Positions 1 to 8,578 are shown, numbered from the stretch's first letter. The stretch is DNA of 64,000 nucleotides from Hymenobacter sp. PAMC 26628 (GCF_001562275.1 NZ_CP014304.1:1922001-1986000); one strand, 5' to 3'. Numbers and translations are program-made. The notes: a model not told the origin generated them from the letters alone.

Positions 1-2
1 GC

Positions 3-869
3 ACGGCCCTGCTGGCCGCCGGCCGGCTGCGGGCCTACGTGGGGCTGGCCGTGGCCACGGCCGCGCTGGGCACTGCGGGCGTGGCCGCCGGCCTGGGGCC
101 CGGGCGCAGCTGGCCGCTGCCCACCGTGCTGCTGGCCTACGCCGTGGGCCAGGGCTTGGCCGTAGTGCCCGCTTTAATAATGGCCGGCCGGGCCGGCGTG
201 CTACGGGGCCTGGGCCGGTGGGTGACCCCCAGCCGGGCGGCGCTGCGGGGCCTGGCGCAGTTTGGGCTGATGGCCGTGGGCAACGTCGTGTTCGGGCGGG
301 CCGTGGACGTGGCCGTGCGGGCCGCGCTGCTGGCCCGCTTTGGCCCGGCCCGTACCGACGTGTGGCAGGCCGCCGCCAAGCTCTCCGACAACTACACCAT
401 GGTAGTGGCCGCCGTGCTCAGCAGCGTGTTTTACCCGCAGCTGGCGGCGCTGGCGGGGCGGCCCGCTGCGGGCCGGGCCTACTTGCGCGGGGTGCTGGGG
501 GTGCTGGCCCCGGCGCTAGCCGTGGCGCTGGGGGCCGTGTTTCTGGCCCGCGACTGGCTACTGCCGCTGTTTTTTGCGCCGCGTCTGCTGGCAGCGCGGG
601 CCCTGCTGGCACCCCAAATGCTGGGCGACTGGGCCAAGTTTCTGAGCTGGGTGTTCATTTTTCAACTCACGGCCCGGGCCCGCACCGGGCGCTACGTGGC
701 CGTGCAGGCGGCCTCCGCGGTGCTCTACGCCGGGCTGTTGGCGGGGCTGGTGCCGGCCCTGGGCCTGGCGGGTGCGGTGTGGGCCCACGCCCTGCGCTAC
801 GGGGCCCTGCTGCTGGGGTGCGGGTTTTTCTGGCTGCGCAGCGGGCGCGACGAGCTGGGCCAAGGGTAG
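3..869 (+). CDS. Polysaccharide flippase (MOP/MATE-like), 5' truncated by window edge
   Basis: The reading frame is open from the first bases of the window, so the N-terminus lies outside; 288 residues are visible. The visible part is almost wholly hydrophobic, with about seven to eight membrane segments separated by short arginine-containing loops. The loop around ARFGPARTDVWQAA and the following DNYTMVV helix resemble the central part of MOP-superfamily lipid-linked oligosaccharide flippases (Wzx/MurJ type). It would move a lipid-linked sugar across the inner membrane. The next two genes, a family 2 glycosyltransferase and a large membrane protein, fit a surface-polysaccharide locus. The exact subfamily cannot be decided from this fragment. 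Confidence 0.6.
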   Translation, partial: TALLAAGRLRAYVGLAVATAALGTAGVAAGLGPGRSWPLPTVLLAYAVGQGLAVVPALIMAGRAGVLRGLGRWVTPSRAALRGLAQFGLMAVGNVVFGRAVDVAVRAALLARFGPARTDVWQAAAKLSDNYTMVVAAVLSSVFYPQLAALAGRPAAGRAYLRGVLGVLAPALAVALGAVFLARDWLLPLFFAPRLLAARALLAPQMLGDWAKFLSWVFIFQLTARARTGRYVAVQAASAVLYAGLLAGLVPALGLAGAVWAHALRYGALLLGCGFFWLRSGRDELGQG

Positions 870-878
870 CGCCGCGCG

Positions 879-886
879 TATTTTTG
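879..886 (+). promoter_or_regulatory. Predicted -7 box for the glycosyltransferase gene
   Basis: TATTTTTG matches the Bacteroidota sigma-A -7 consensus TAnnTTTG exactly. It lies just after the flippase stop codon, 28 bases before the TTG start at 915. No convincing TTG-type -33 element was picked out. Confidence 0.45.
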
Positions 887-914
887 GGCTAAATTTCTCG
901 CTTACTTAGGCCCG

Positions 915-1892
915 TTGCCCACTCCTCACTCCTTACTTACGGTTCCCCACTATCCGCTCCCCGCGGCGGTCCCACCGGGTCCTGTGGTAACGGTGGTGGC
1001 CCTGTGCCACAACCACGCGCCCTTCCTGCGCGAAGCCCTGGATTCGGTGCTGGCCCAAACTTACCCGCACCTGGAGGTGTGGCTCGTGGACGACGCCAGC
1101 ACCGACGCGAGCCCGGCCATCTTGCGCGAGTACGCTGCCGCGCACCCGGCCTGGCACCTGTTGCTGCTGCCCGAAAACGTGGGCAACTGCCGCGCCTTTA
1201 ACCAGGCGTTTCGGCAAAGCACGGGCGAGTTTGTGGTCGACTTTGCCACCGACGACGTGCTGCTTCCCGACCGCCTGGCCCGGCAAGTGGCGCAGTTTGG
1301 GGCCCTGGACATGAATTACGGTATGGTCTATTCCAATGCCGAACTCATTGACGAACAGAGTAATTCGCTGGGCCGGCACTATTACCCCGGGGCCCCGGCG
1401 CACCTGCGGCCGGTCAGCGGCTGGGTATTGGCCGATGTGCTGGCCCGCTTCTTCATCAGCACGCCCACCATGCTCATGCGGCGCGCCTGCCTGGCCGCGC
1501 TGGGGGGTTATGATGAGGCGCTGGCGTACGAGGACTTCGACTTCTGGGTGCGCGCCGCCCGCGACTGGCAGTTCGACTACCTCGACGCCGTGACGACCCG
1601 CAAGCGCAGGCACCCACGCGCCATGTCGGCCCGCGCCTACCGCGCCGATGACCCGTACCTAACCTCCACCATCCGCGTCTGCGAAAAGGCCCTGGCCCTG
1701 GTGCGCACCCCAGCCGAGCGCGCCGCCCTGGCCGTGCGCCTGCGCTGGGAACTGCGCCACGCCGCCCGCCGCCGCCGCGCTGCCGAGGTGGGGGCCCTGT
1801 TTGCGCTGCTGCGCCAAGTGGCCCGTCCCGCGCCCTTCGACTGGGCCCTGGCCGCCTGGGGCCGGGTGCTGGGCGCCGCCCGGCGGGGGTAG
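915..1892 (+). CDS. Family 2 glycosyltransferase
   Basis: This is a GT2 (GT-A fold) enzyme that would move a sugar from a nucleotide-sugar donor to a growing glycan at the cytoplasmic face. The family pattern begins at about residue 24 (VVTVVALCHNHAPFL), followed by SVLAQTYPHLEVWLVDDAS, which is the nucleotide-binding beta-strand with its DD pair. A second acidic motif (DFATDDVLL) near residue 110 fits the metal-binding DxD region. The track start is TTG at 915; a GTG at 984 would begin the protein right at the domain (VTVVALCHNH), so the first 23 residues may not be translated. It lies in the same direction as the flippase and the following membrane protein. The sugar substrate is unknown. 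Confidence 0.85.
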   Translation: MPTPHSLLTVPHYPLPAAVPPGPVVTVVALCHNHAPFLREALDSVLAQTYPHLEVWLVDDASTDASPAILREYAAAHPAWHLLLLPENVGNCRAFNQAFRQSTGEFVVDFATDDVLLPDRLARQVAQFGALDMNYGMVYSNAELIDEQSNSLGRHYYPGAPAHLRPVSGWVLADVLARFFISTPTMLMRRACLAALGGYDEALAYEDFDFWVRAARDWQFDYLDAVTTRKRRHPRAMSARAYRADDPYLTSTIRVCEKALALVRTPAERAALAVRLRWELRHAARRRRAAEVGALFALLRQVARPAPFDWALAAWGRVLGAARRG

Positions 1893-1932
1893 TGGGGCGG
1901 CGGGCGTAGTTTTGGCGGCTTCCCCCTTCGCC

Positions 1933-3642
1933 GTGATACACGCCACCCGCTTTGCCGTTTTTGCCCGTGCTGGGTTGCTGCCCGGGGCCCTGGTGCTGGG
2001 CACGGTGGCGGGCCTGGGCAGCTACTGCGAGGCCAACGACGAAACCGTGCTGGCTTGGCTGTTTGCGGGCGTGCTGGCGCCGGGCCCGGTGCCCTCGCTG
2101 CCGCTGTACCTGCACGGCTATGGGCACGTGCTGGCGGCGGCCTACGGGGCCCTGCCCGGGGTGCCGTGGCTGGGGCTGCTGCTGAGCGCGCTACTTGGTA
2201 CTGCTACAGGGCTGTGGTTTGCGGTGCTGGATGAGCTGCTGCGGCCGCACTTGCGGCCGGGGCCCCTGGCGCTGACGCTGGTGGCGTTTTTCGGCGGGGC
2301 GTGGCTCGAGCACTGGCTATGGTTCAGCCACGCGCGGGTGCCGCTGCTGCTGGCGGGCGCAGCCGTGCTGTACGCTGCCCAGCGGCCGGGGCGCTGGGGG
2401 CCGCTGCTGCTGGGCCTGCTCAGCCTAGGGGCTGCCTGGCTGGTGCGCCCCGGCCTGGCCGTGGTGGGGGCCGCCGCCGCTGTGCCGGCCGCCGTGCTGC
2501 TGGCCGGCGGCTGGCGCCGCGCCGCGCCGGTGCTGGCGGGCGCGGCGCTGCTGCTGGCCGGAGCCACCGGCGCGGCCGCCCTGGGGCAAACGCCCGCCGA
2601 AGGCCAAACCCAGACCCGCGACGCCTTTTTTGCCCGCGTGCTCGACTTTGAGCAACTGCGCCCGCAGCCCCGCACCCCGGCCGATGGCCTGGGCACCGCC
2701 GCCGTGAACCTGTGGCTGCTGGGCGACTCGACGGCCGTGAACGAGGCCCTGGCCCGCCGCGCCTACCGCTTCGACGCGCGGGAATTCTTCGGCCGCACGG
2801 TGCCCGCCAAGCTGGGGCTGCGGGCCGGGCTATTGGTGCGCGACTACTTCCCGGTGCTGCTGGCGCTGGGGGCCCTGGCCGGGGGCGTGGCTCGCCGCCG
2901 GGGCCCCCAGCGCCCGGCGTGGGGCTTTTGGCTGGTCCAGGTGGGCTTTGCCGGGGCCCTGGTGGTGCTGGCGGGCGGGTTCAAGCTGCCGCCCCGCCTC
3001 GCGCTGCCGCTGCTTGACTTTTGGCTGCTGGCCAACTTGGCATTTTGGCTGGAGGCGCCCGGCGCGGGCCGGGTGGGAGCGGGGCCCCTGGTGCTTCCCC
3101 CAGCGGTGCGGCGGTGGGGCGCGCTGGCGGCGCTGGCCGTGGGGGCCCTGTACGCGGCCAAAACTGGGCACCGCCGCCTGGTGCTGGGGCAGGAGTGCGC
3201 CCGCCACGAGCGTGCGCTGGCCGAGCTGGCTGGCCTTACCGCGGGCCGTGTGCGCGTGCTGGCCGGCGCCACCGATTTGCTCAAAAGCCTTTCGCCGTTC
3301 CGCGCGTATTCGTTGGGGCCCGGGCCGGTGCTCAGCCTCAGCGGTTGGGCGGCGCACGATGCCTCGCAGCGGGCCCTGTGCCGCGCCCTCACCGGGGCCC
3401 CCGGGCAGGCCGAAGCCTTGCGGCGGCTGGCCTGGGCCCCCGCTGGCCAGGTGGCCTGGGTGCTGGCCGCGCCCGAAGCGGCCTGGCTGAACGCGGCGGC
3501 CCGGCGCGGCCCGCCCGGCCAGTGGTGGGCCCTGCGCCGGGGCCCTGCGCTGGCCGCCGATTCCAGCTTGCGCTTTTACTATCCCGGGGCCCTGGGCAAA
3601 CCTTTGGTCCCGCCCGCATCCGCGCCATCGGCTGCGCCGTAG
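1933..3642 (+). CDS. Large multi-pass membrane protein, possible surface-glycan enzyme
   Basis: The protein is about 569 residues and consists of roughly ten or more Ala/Leu/Gly-rich membrane helices, then a soluble C-terminal third. The open frame extends back to 1801 inside the preceding glycosyltransferase gene, but that part encodes Pro/Trp/Cys-rich sequence typical of a shadow frame. GTG 1933 (then IHATRFAVFARAG) or TTG 1912 is a more reasonable start, 19-40 bases after the previous stop. An early loop, EANDETVLAWLFAG followed by LYLHGYGHVLAAAYG, recalls the first periplasmic loop of membrane GT-C type enzymes and O-antigen membrane proteins, with acidic residues after the first helix. 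I do not recognise a named family; the role in glycan assembly is inferred from its neighbours. Confidence 0.6.
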   Translation: MIHATRFAVFARAGLLPGALVLGTVAGLGSYCEANDETVLAWLFAGVLAPGPVPSLPLYLHGYGHVLAAAYGALPGVPWLGLLLSALLGTATGLWFAVLDELLRPHLRPGPLALTLVAFFGGAWLEHWLWFSHARVPLLLAGAAVLYAAQRPGRWGPLLLGLLSLGAAWLVRPGLAVVGAAAAVPAAVLLAGGWRRAAPVLAGAALLLAGATGAAALGQTPAEGQTQTRDAFFARVLDFEQLRPQPRTPADGLGTAAVNLWLLGDSTAVNEALARRAYRFDAREFFGRTVPAKLGLRAGLLVRDYFPVLLALGALAGGVARRRGPQRPAWGFWLVQVGFAGALVVLAGGFKLPPRLALPLLDFWLLANLAFWLEAPGAGRVGAGPLVLPPAVRRWGALAALAVGALYAAKTGHRRLVLGQECARHERALAELAGLTAGRVRVLAGATDLLKSLSPFRAYSLGPGPVLSLSGWAAHDASQRALCRALTGAPGQAEALRRLAWAPAGQVAWVLAAPEAAWLNAAARRGPPGQWWALRRGPALAADSSLRFYYPGALGKPLVPPASAPSAAP

Positions 3643-3646
3643 AACA

Positions 3647-3654
3647 TAATTTTG
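3647..3654 (+). promoter_or_regulatory. Predicted -7 box for the desaturase gene
   Basis: TAATTTTG matches the TAnnTTTG consensus. A start about 7 bases downstream would give a leader of about 80 bases before the ATG at 3741. Confidence 0.45.
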
Positions 3655-3740
3655 TACCCCGCCCCGTAGCCCGGTAGTGGACCTTTGCGGTCCCGAAAAC
3701 GGTTACTTCATTACTATTACACGTTTTCGCCTTCCCACCC

Positions 3741-4721
3741 ATGCTCAGCACCACGATGATTTCGCGCGGCGAGGTCTTGCAACACCTCGAAGGCTTCCTG
3801 AAGGAAAACATCTACAGTTTTCTCAAAAAAGTGGAGGATAGTTGGCAACCAGCCGACTATTTACCCGATTCGCGCCGCGAAACGTTTTTTGACGAAGTAA
3901 AAGACCTGCGCGAAAAGGCCAGTAGCCTCAGCTACGACTTGCTGGCCGTGCTCATCGGCGACACCATCACCGAGGAGGCCTTGCCCAACTACGAGGCTTG
4001 GTTCCACGAGCTCGACGACCTGAACCGCGACGACAACAACGGCTGGGCCCAGTGGATCCGGGGCTGGACGGCTGAGGAAAACCGCCACGGCGACTTGCTC
4101 AACCGCTACCTCTACCTCTCGGGCCGCGTGAACATGCGCGAATTTGAGATGAGCACCCAGTACCTCATCAACGACGGCTTCGACCTGGGCACCGCCCACG
4201 ACCCGTACCGCGCCTTCGTGTACACGAGCTATCAGGAAATGGCCACCAACATCTCGCACCGTCGCGTGGGCCAGCTCGCCCGCACCGCCGGCGATGACGG
4301 CCTGTCCAAAATCTGCGGCATGATTGCTGGCGATGAAAACCGCCATGCCCGCGCCTATAAGACCTTCGTGGAGAAGATTTTTGAGGTGGACCCCTCGGAA
4401 ATGATGCTGGCCTTCGAGGACATGATGCGCAAGAAAATTGTGATGCCCGCCCACTACATGCGCGAGCTGGGCATCGACATGGGCAAAACCTACGGCCACT
4501 TCACCGACGCCGCTCAGCGCCTGGGTGTGTACACCAGCGCTGACTACACCGACATCCTCGATACGCTGATTGCCGACTGGAAAATCGCCAACATTACCGG
4601 CTTGAATGGCGCCGCTGAGAAGGCCCGCGACTACGTGATGGCCCTACCTGCCCGCCTGCGCCGCGTGAGCGACCGCATGCCCGTGCCCAAGCTGGAATAC
4701 AAGTTTAAGTGGATCAGCTAA
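3741..4721 (+). CDS. Acyl-[acyl-carrier-protein] desaturase
   Basis: This soluble diiron enzyme introduces a cis double bond into acyl-ACP, controlling membrane fluidity. The family signature is two Glu-x-x-His style iron-binding motifs: EENRHGD near residue 112 and DENRHARAY near residue 198. Further support comes from the N-terminal leader (LEGFLKENIYSFLKKVEDSW) and the WQPADYLPD segment seen in plant-type and actinobacterial FAB desaturases. The length, 326 residues, is normal. The ATG at 3741 has a second ATG five codons later. The gene stands alone, with its own promoter box upstream and a strong terminator downstream. Electrons would come from ferredoxin; one is encoded at 48.4 kb, but a link is only inference. 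Confidence 0.93.
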   Translation: MLSTTMISRGEVLQHLEGFLKENIYSFLKKVEDSWQPADYLPDSRRETFFDEVKDLREKASSLSYDLLAVLIGDTITEEALPNYEAWFHELDDLNRDDNNGWAQWIRGWTAEENRHGDLLNRYLYLSGRVNMREFEMSTQYLINDGFDLGTAHDPYRAFVYTSYQEMATNISHRRVGQLARTAGDDGLSKICGMIAGDENRHARAYKTFVEKIFEVDPSEMMLAFEDMMRKKIVMPAHYMRELGIDMGKTYGHFTDAAQRLGVYTSADYTDILDTLIADWKIANITGLNGAAEKARDYVMALPARLRRVSDRMPVPKLEYKFKWIS

Positions 4722-4753
4722 GGGCCAAAGCTTTCCTGATGCACTCGCTGCGC

Positions 4754-4789
4754 AAAAGCCGGCCGGAACTATGTTCCGGCCGGCTTTTT
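4754..4789 (+). terminator. Rho-independent terminator after the desaturase gene
   Basis: A 16-bp perfect stem (AAAAGCCGGCCGGAAC) closes on a 3-base loop (tat) and ends in a run of T. It lies 32 bases after the stop codon. Confidence 0.9.
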
Positions 4790-4884
4790 AAGTTAATTTG
4801 CAGCGTAATGCTATATTTTGTTTTGCAGGATTGAATATCTTGTACGAGATTTGGCATTCTCTTAATTCCCTTATTTTTATAGAC

Positions 4885-5730
4885 ATGGATATTCAGCGCG
4901 TCGGCGACATCTCGCATCAGGAATTTATGCGTGATTTTTACAATCCCGGCATTCCAGTGATTTTTACGCAGGCTTCCAAGGTGTGGGAGGCCAACGGCCT
5001 CTTTACCCCGGCTTGGTTTGTCGAGCATTATGGCGACCGCACTGCCGAAGTGAAGGGCCGCGAATACACCATGCGCGAGATCATAAGCCTGCTCGAAAAC
5101 AGCACCGAAGCCAACCCCGCTCCGTACCCTTGCATTTTTGACATCCCGAGGTCGCTGCCTGAGATTTTGACGCTTCTGCAGCCGCTTGATTTGCATTACG
5201 CCAAGCCCAACTGGCTTAAGAACAAGCTATTCGAGATTGGCAGGTGGGGCGGTGCTACCGAGTTGTTCATTGGCGGTCCGGGCGGCAAATTTCCCTATCT
5301 GCACCTCGATTACTATCACCTCAACGCCTGGATTACCCAACTCTACGGTGAGAAGCGCTTCACCGTATTCCCGCGCGGACAGGAACATTTGCTGTATCCA
5401 AAGCCCGACGACTCATGGAAGTCGGAGCTGAATATTTTCGAGCCCGACTTCGAAAAATTTCCCCTTTATCGCGACGCGACGCCTATTCATTTCACCGTTG
5501 GGCCGGGCGAAACCTTGTTTATTCCCTTCGGTACCTGGCACACGGCGTACTCGCTTACGCAGACCATTTCGGTGGCATTTGACCAGTTGAACAGCAAAAA
5601 CTGCAAGCCTTTCATGCGCGATGTGTGGGATTTTAAAAAGCGGCAGAGTACACTTAAGGCCGTAGCCATGTATAGCTACGCCTGGCTAGCCAGCCAGGTC
5701 TGCAAAATTGGTGAAAAGGCAGCGGCCTGA
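4885..5730 (+). CDS. Cupin-like / JmjC-type oxygenase family protein
   Basis: The ATG at 4885 (MDIQRVGDISHQEF) is chosen as start. The longer frame back to TTG 4798 runs into the preceding terminator region and adds Phe/Leu/Ile residues that do not look like protein. The 281-residue product has the Cupin_8/JmjC layout: an N-terminal block with PGIPVIFTQ (the usual 'PvvirG' strand), then HLDYYHLNAW, giving an HxD iron-binding pair near residues 143-145. A distal His follows in FGTWHTAYS near residue 216, after PGETLFIPFG. These residues would bind Fe(II) and 2-oxoglutarate. Base composition is clearly lower in GC than in neighbouring genes, which suggests recent acquisition. The substrate is unknown. 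Confidence 0.8.
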   Translation: MDIQRVGDISHQEFMRDFYNPGIPVIFTQASKVWEANGLFTPAWFVEHYGDRTAEVKGREYTMREIISLLENSTEANPAPYPCIFDIPRSLPEILTLLQPLDLHYAKPNWLKNKLFEIGRWGGATELFIGGPGGKFPYLHLDYYHLNAWITQLYGEKRFTVFPRGQEHLLYPKPDDSWKSELNIFEPDFEKFPLYRDATPIHFTVGPGETLFIPFGTWHTAYSLTQTISVAFDQLNSKNCKPFMRDVWDFKKRQSTLKAVAMYSYAWLASQVCKIGEKAAA

Positions 5731-5782
5731 TTATAGACGCAGCTAGGACCGGGGGCGATGCAGTGCGCCAAGTAGCTGCGTA

Positions 5783-5886
5783 CCCAAAGCCCGGGGGCCC
5801 CTAAGCCCAACGGCTGCCTCCTCCCGCTGCTTAACAACGGGCAGGCCTGCATTTGCGCCCCGGCGTGCACTTTGCCCACATGGTAG
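5783..5886 (+). pseudogene. Remnant of an aldehyde dehydrogenase gene
   Basis: One frame reads PKPNGCLL, then LLNNGQACICAP, and ends at TAG (5884-5886). NNGQAC is the hallmark around the catalytic cysteine of aldehyde dehydrogenases, and PKPN sits where GGKSPN precedes it in that family, although the distance between them is far too short. No start, no cofactor-binding region and no C-terminus are present. I read this as a decayed internal piece of a former gene. The match is short, so the call is moderate. Confidence 0.45.
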
Positions 5887-5901
5887 CCCAGCGTACTTCA
5901 T

Positions 5902-6038
5902 TTCGAGTACCTGCGCGCGCTGGCCGCCGGCCAACAGCAAGTGCCCGTGGCCCAAACCTTCGCGTTTGCTAACTTCAAAAAAGCCTTCGAGTAAATCGAA
6001 ACCGAGCCACCACTGGCAAGGTATTCATCGTCCGTAGG
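5902..6038 (+). pseudogene. Remnant of the 3' end of a zinc-type (MDR) oxidoreductase gene
   Basis: The frame starting at 5902 reads FEYLRALAAGQQQ, then PVAQTFAFANFKKAFE. It then meets TAA at 5992 where a residue is expected, and continues IETE. After a frame change near 6007 the sequence reads TTGKVFIVR. Together these match the C-terminal end of medium-chain dehydrogenases/quinone oxidoreductases, which close with a '..F..A..A...le.G...GKvvl' pattern. One in-frame stop and one frameshift within 140 bases show it is dead. It lies just downstream of the aldehyde dehydrogenase remnant, so a small dehydrogenase module may have been lost here. Confidence 0.5.
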
Positions 6039-6061
6039 GCGCTAGCCGCACATAATAAGGC

Positions 6062-6093
6062 CCGCCGTGCATCTCAGCACGGCGGTCCTTTTT
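6062..6093. terminator. Hairpin terminator upstream of the DUF427 stop
   Basis: A 9-bp stem (CCGCCGTGC) with a 6-base loop is followed on the plus strand by TCCTTTTTG. It lies between the decayed genes and the minus-strand DUF427 gene, so it could serve either direction. Confidence 0.6.
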
Positions 6094-6111
6094 GCGTTCA
6101 ACGCTTTGCGA

Positions 6112-6390
6112 TTAACTGATTTTCACGCCTTTCCAAAAGGCCACGTAGCCTTTGATGTTTTGGGCGGCCTCGCTGGTTTCGGGGTAGTACCAAGCGGCGT
6201 CTTTGTTAAGCTCGCCGTTTACGCGCAGCGAGTAGTAGCTGGCGCGGCCTTTCCAGGGGCAGGAGGTGTGGGCGATGCTGTCCTCAAAATATTCCTTTTT
6301 GAGGCTATCGGCGGGGAAGTAGTGGTTGTTTTCAACCACAACGGTGGCGTCGCTCTCGGCCACGACGGTGTTGTTCCAAACGGCTTTCAT
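6112..6390 (-). CDS. DUF427 domain protein
   Basis: The start MKAVWNNTVVAESD (ATG with its A at 6390) gives 92 residues, the normal size for this single-domain family. The longer frame adds only CTCMTPPYPCHP-type sequence and overlaps the neighbouring gene. Typical DUF427 features are WNNTVVAESDATVVVE at the start, NHYFPADSLKKEYFEDS in the middle, then CPWKGRASYYSL and the closing AAWYYPETSEAA and YVAFWKGV. The family folds as a small beta-barrel and has no agreed biochemical function. The gene is divergent from the vWA gene, with about 100 bases between the two starts. Confidence 0.9.
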   Translation of the reverse strand: MKAVWNNTVVAESDATVVVENNHYFPADSLKKEYFEDSIAHTSCPWKGRASYYSLRVNGELNKDAAWYYPETSEAAQNIKGYVAFWKGVKIS

Positions 6391-6487
6391 GGGGTGGCAG
6401 GGGTAGGGTGGGGTCATACAGGTACAGCAAATGAACATTGCCGCCGCGGGCGTTGTTTTCGCGGCCTATTCCTTTCCTCTCGAAATT

Positions 6488-7591
6488 ATGGCCACTGGCT
6501 TCCGCTTCCGCGATTTTGTGCCCGACGAGCAGCCCGAAAAAGGCTTTGAGTCGCTCTTTAAGCTGTTTATGCAGCTGGTTACCATCACTTCCGGCGACGT
6601 GGGCGAGTCCCTGTCCTGGCTCAACGAACTTGATAAGCAATACGGCCTGACCGACGATGGCTACGGCATGGGCAACTTCATCGACGACCTGAAGAAGAAG
6701 GGCTACATCGACGAAGACGAGCAGAAAAAAGGCGAATTCCACATCACTGCCAAGTCGGAGCAGCAGCTGCGGAAGTCGGCGCTGGAGGAAATCTTCGGCA
6801 AGCTCAAGAAAAGCAGCACCGGTAACCACCGCACGCCCCAAACCGGGCAGGGCGACGAGCAGAGCACCGACCTGCGCGAGTTCCGCTTCGGCGATTCGCT
6901 GGAGCAGATTCAGATGACCGAGTCGATCCGCAACGCCCAGCTCAACCACGGTGTAGACGATGGTTTTATGCTGACCGAGGGCGACTTGGAAGTGCGCGAA
7001 AACGAGCACAAGAGCCAGACCAGCACGGTGCTGATGATTGACATCTCGCACTCGATGATTCTGTACGGCGAAGACCGCATCACGCCCGCCAAGAAGGTGG
7101 CCATGGCCCTGGCCGAGCTCGTGAAGCAGAAGTACCCCAAGGACACGCTCGACGTGATTGTGTTCGGCAACGATGCCTGGCAGATTGAGGTGAAGGACCT
7201 GCCCTACCTGCAAGTGGGGCCCTACCACACCAACACCGTGGCCGGCCTGGAGCTGGCCATGGACCTGCTGCGCAAGCGCAAAACGCCGAACAAGCAGATT
7301 TTCATGATCACCGACGGCAAGCCTACCTGCTTGAAAGAGGGCAACAGCTACTACAAAAACAGCTTCGGCCTTGACCGCAAGGTGGTGAACAAAACGCTGA
7401 ACATTGCCGCCGCCGCCCGCCGCGTGAAAATCCCTATCACCACGTTCATGATTACTTCCGACCCTTACCTCCAGCAGTTTGTGGAGGAATTCACGGAGGT
7501 GAACCAGGGCAAGGCCTACTACTCGGGCCTGAAAGGCCTGGGTCACCTGGTGTTCGAAGACTACAAAAAGAACCGCCGCAAGACCTTGTAG
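6488..7591 (+). CDS. von Willebrand factor A domain protein (partner of MoxR-type ATPase)
   Basis: The ATG at 6488 (MATGFRFRDFVPDE) is preferred over 6431, which adds unlike sequence in the divergent promoter region. Residues 1-170 are helical and charged. The C-terminal half is a vWA domain with an intact MIDAS metal site: DISHS at about residue 185, a Thr in YHTNTVAGLELAM, and MITDGKPT. Such proteins pair with AAA+ ATPases of the MoxR/RavA/ChlI group, and one is encoded at 8798-10345 on the same strand. The pair is interrupted by a cytochrome gene on the other strand. By analogy with MoxR-vWA systems it may insert metal or remodel a target complex; the target is unknown. Confidence 0.88.
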   Translation: MATGFRFRDFVPDEQPEKGFESLFKLFMQLVTITSGDVGESLSWLNELDKQYGLTDDGYGMGNFIDDLKKKGYIDEDEQKKGEFHITAKSEQQLRKSALEEIFGKLKKSSTGNHRTPQTGQGDEQSTDLREFRFGDSLEQIQMTESIRNAQLNHGVDDGFMLTEGDLEVRENEHKSQTSTVLMIDISHSMILYGEDRITPAKKVAMALAELVKQKYPKDTLDVIVFGNDAWQIEVKDLPYLQVGPYHTNTVAGLELAMDLLRKRKTPNKQIFMITDGKPTCLKEGNSYYKNSFGLDRKVVNKTLNIAAAARRVKIPITTFMITSDPYLQQFVEEFTEVNQGKAYYSGLKGLGHLVFEDYKKNRRKTL

Positions 7592-7609
7592 CGGAGAGTT
7601 GCAGTTAGT

Positions 7610-8578
7610 TTACTTCGATGCTAAAACGCCATCCTCTGGGGTGGCGTTTTTTATTTTGGGCACGGTTTGCAGGTAGGCGTACAGGGCGTGCACTTCGGCG
7701 TCGGTCAGCTGCGAATATTTGGGCATGGGAGCCCCCAGCGGGCCGTTGGGGCCCCGGCCAAACCGCAGCGCCTGGCCGAGTTGGGCCTCGCTCCAGTCGC
7801 CAATGCCGGTGCCGGGGTCGCCGGTGATGTTGCGGCTGACTACTTCGTGGCCCTGTGCGTTCAGCAGCTTATTGCCCCCGCCCAGGTACCCGTCCGACTT
7901 TTCGGGCGCCAGGGCATTGTTGGTTTTGAAGTCTTTGGAATGGCACTCGAAGCACTGGTAGCGGCCCACCAACAGGTAGCGGCCAAAGGCCACGGCATCG
8001 GTGAGGGTAGGGGCCCCCACGGGCCCGGTGGGCAGGAGTACGGGCTTCATCACGGTGTTGCTGAGGGCCTTGAGCAGCAGCGAAGGTTCCTGCGGGTGCG
8101 AAGCCGTAGGACCGGGCTGTGCCATGGCATTGTCGGCGTGCAGAAACGCTACCACGCTGGCCACGTCCTCGTCCGACATGTGCACGAACTTGGGCGTGAT
8201 GACCCGGTAGCGGCCGTCGCGCCCAATGCCGGTGCGCAGCAGGCCCACCAGTTCGGCATCGGTCCAAGTGCCGATGCCGTGCACGTTATCCTGGGTGATG
8301 TTGGAGGCGTACACGGCCCCGAAGTCGGGCGTGACGTCGCGCAGCTGGTGGCCCGACAGGGCCCCCGTTTCGCGGTTGAGGTGGCAATCGGCGCAGGCGG
8401 CCAGCACCAGCTTTTCGCCCTGGGCCAGGCGTTCGGGCGTGGCCAGTACCTGGGCCAGGGCCGGCTTGGGGGGCGCGTAGCTCGGGATGCCGCGCGCAGC
8501 AACAAACGCCACGAAACCAACATTTGCCACCACAGCCAAACCCAGTAGCAGACCAATCATGCGCAGAACTGTTTTCAT
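7610..8578 (-). CDS. Diheme c-type cytochrome
   Basis: The 322-residue protein has one N-terminal membrane helix (residues 5-28, uncleaved anchor or signal) and then two cytochrome c domains. Each has a CxxCH heme site: CADCH at 62-66 and CFECH at 209-213. Candidate axial methionines lie in HMSDEDV and APMPKYSQL. The layout matches membrane-attached diheme cytochromes that pass electrons to oxidases or from dehydrogenases in the periplasm. It lies on the opposite strand between the vWA gene and the moxR gene. The upstream 190 bases are AT-rich and probably hold its promoter. Confidence 0.9.
   Translation of the reverse strand: MKTVLRMIGLLLGLAVVANVGFVAFVAARGIPSYAPPKPALAQVLATPERLAQGEKLVLAACADCHLNRETGALSGHQLRDVTPDFGAVYASNITQDNVHGIGTWTDAELVGLLRTGIGRDGRYRVITPKFVHMSDEDVASVVAFLHADNAMAQPGPTASHPQEPSLLLKALSNTVMKPVLLPTGPVGAPTLTDAVAFGRYLLVGRYQCFECHSKDFKTNNALAPEKSDGYLGGGNKLLNAQGHEVVSRNITGDPGTGIGDWSEAQLGQALRFGRGPNGPLGAPMPKYSQLTDAEVHALYAYLQTVPKIKNATPEDGVLASK
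7623..7653. terminator. Bidirectional terminator overlapping the end of the cytochrome gene
   Basis: AAAACGCCATCC pairs with GGGTGGCGTTTT across a short loop and is followed by more T. It lies between two converging genes, and part of it encodes the last residues (TPEDGVLA) of the cytochrome. Confidence 0.8.

Noticed and set aside
218..892. Long second-frame open reading frame in the flippase gene
   Set aside because: Arg/Gly/Ala-rich shadow with no domain; the overlapping frame has clear membrane helices.
6332..7546. 404-residue minus-strand frame across the vWA gene
   Set aside because: Val/His/Gln-rich shadow typical of high-GC antisense; the plus frame has an intact MIDAS site.
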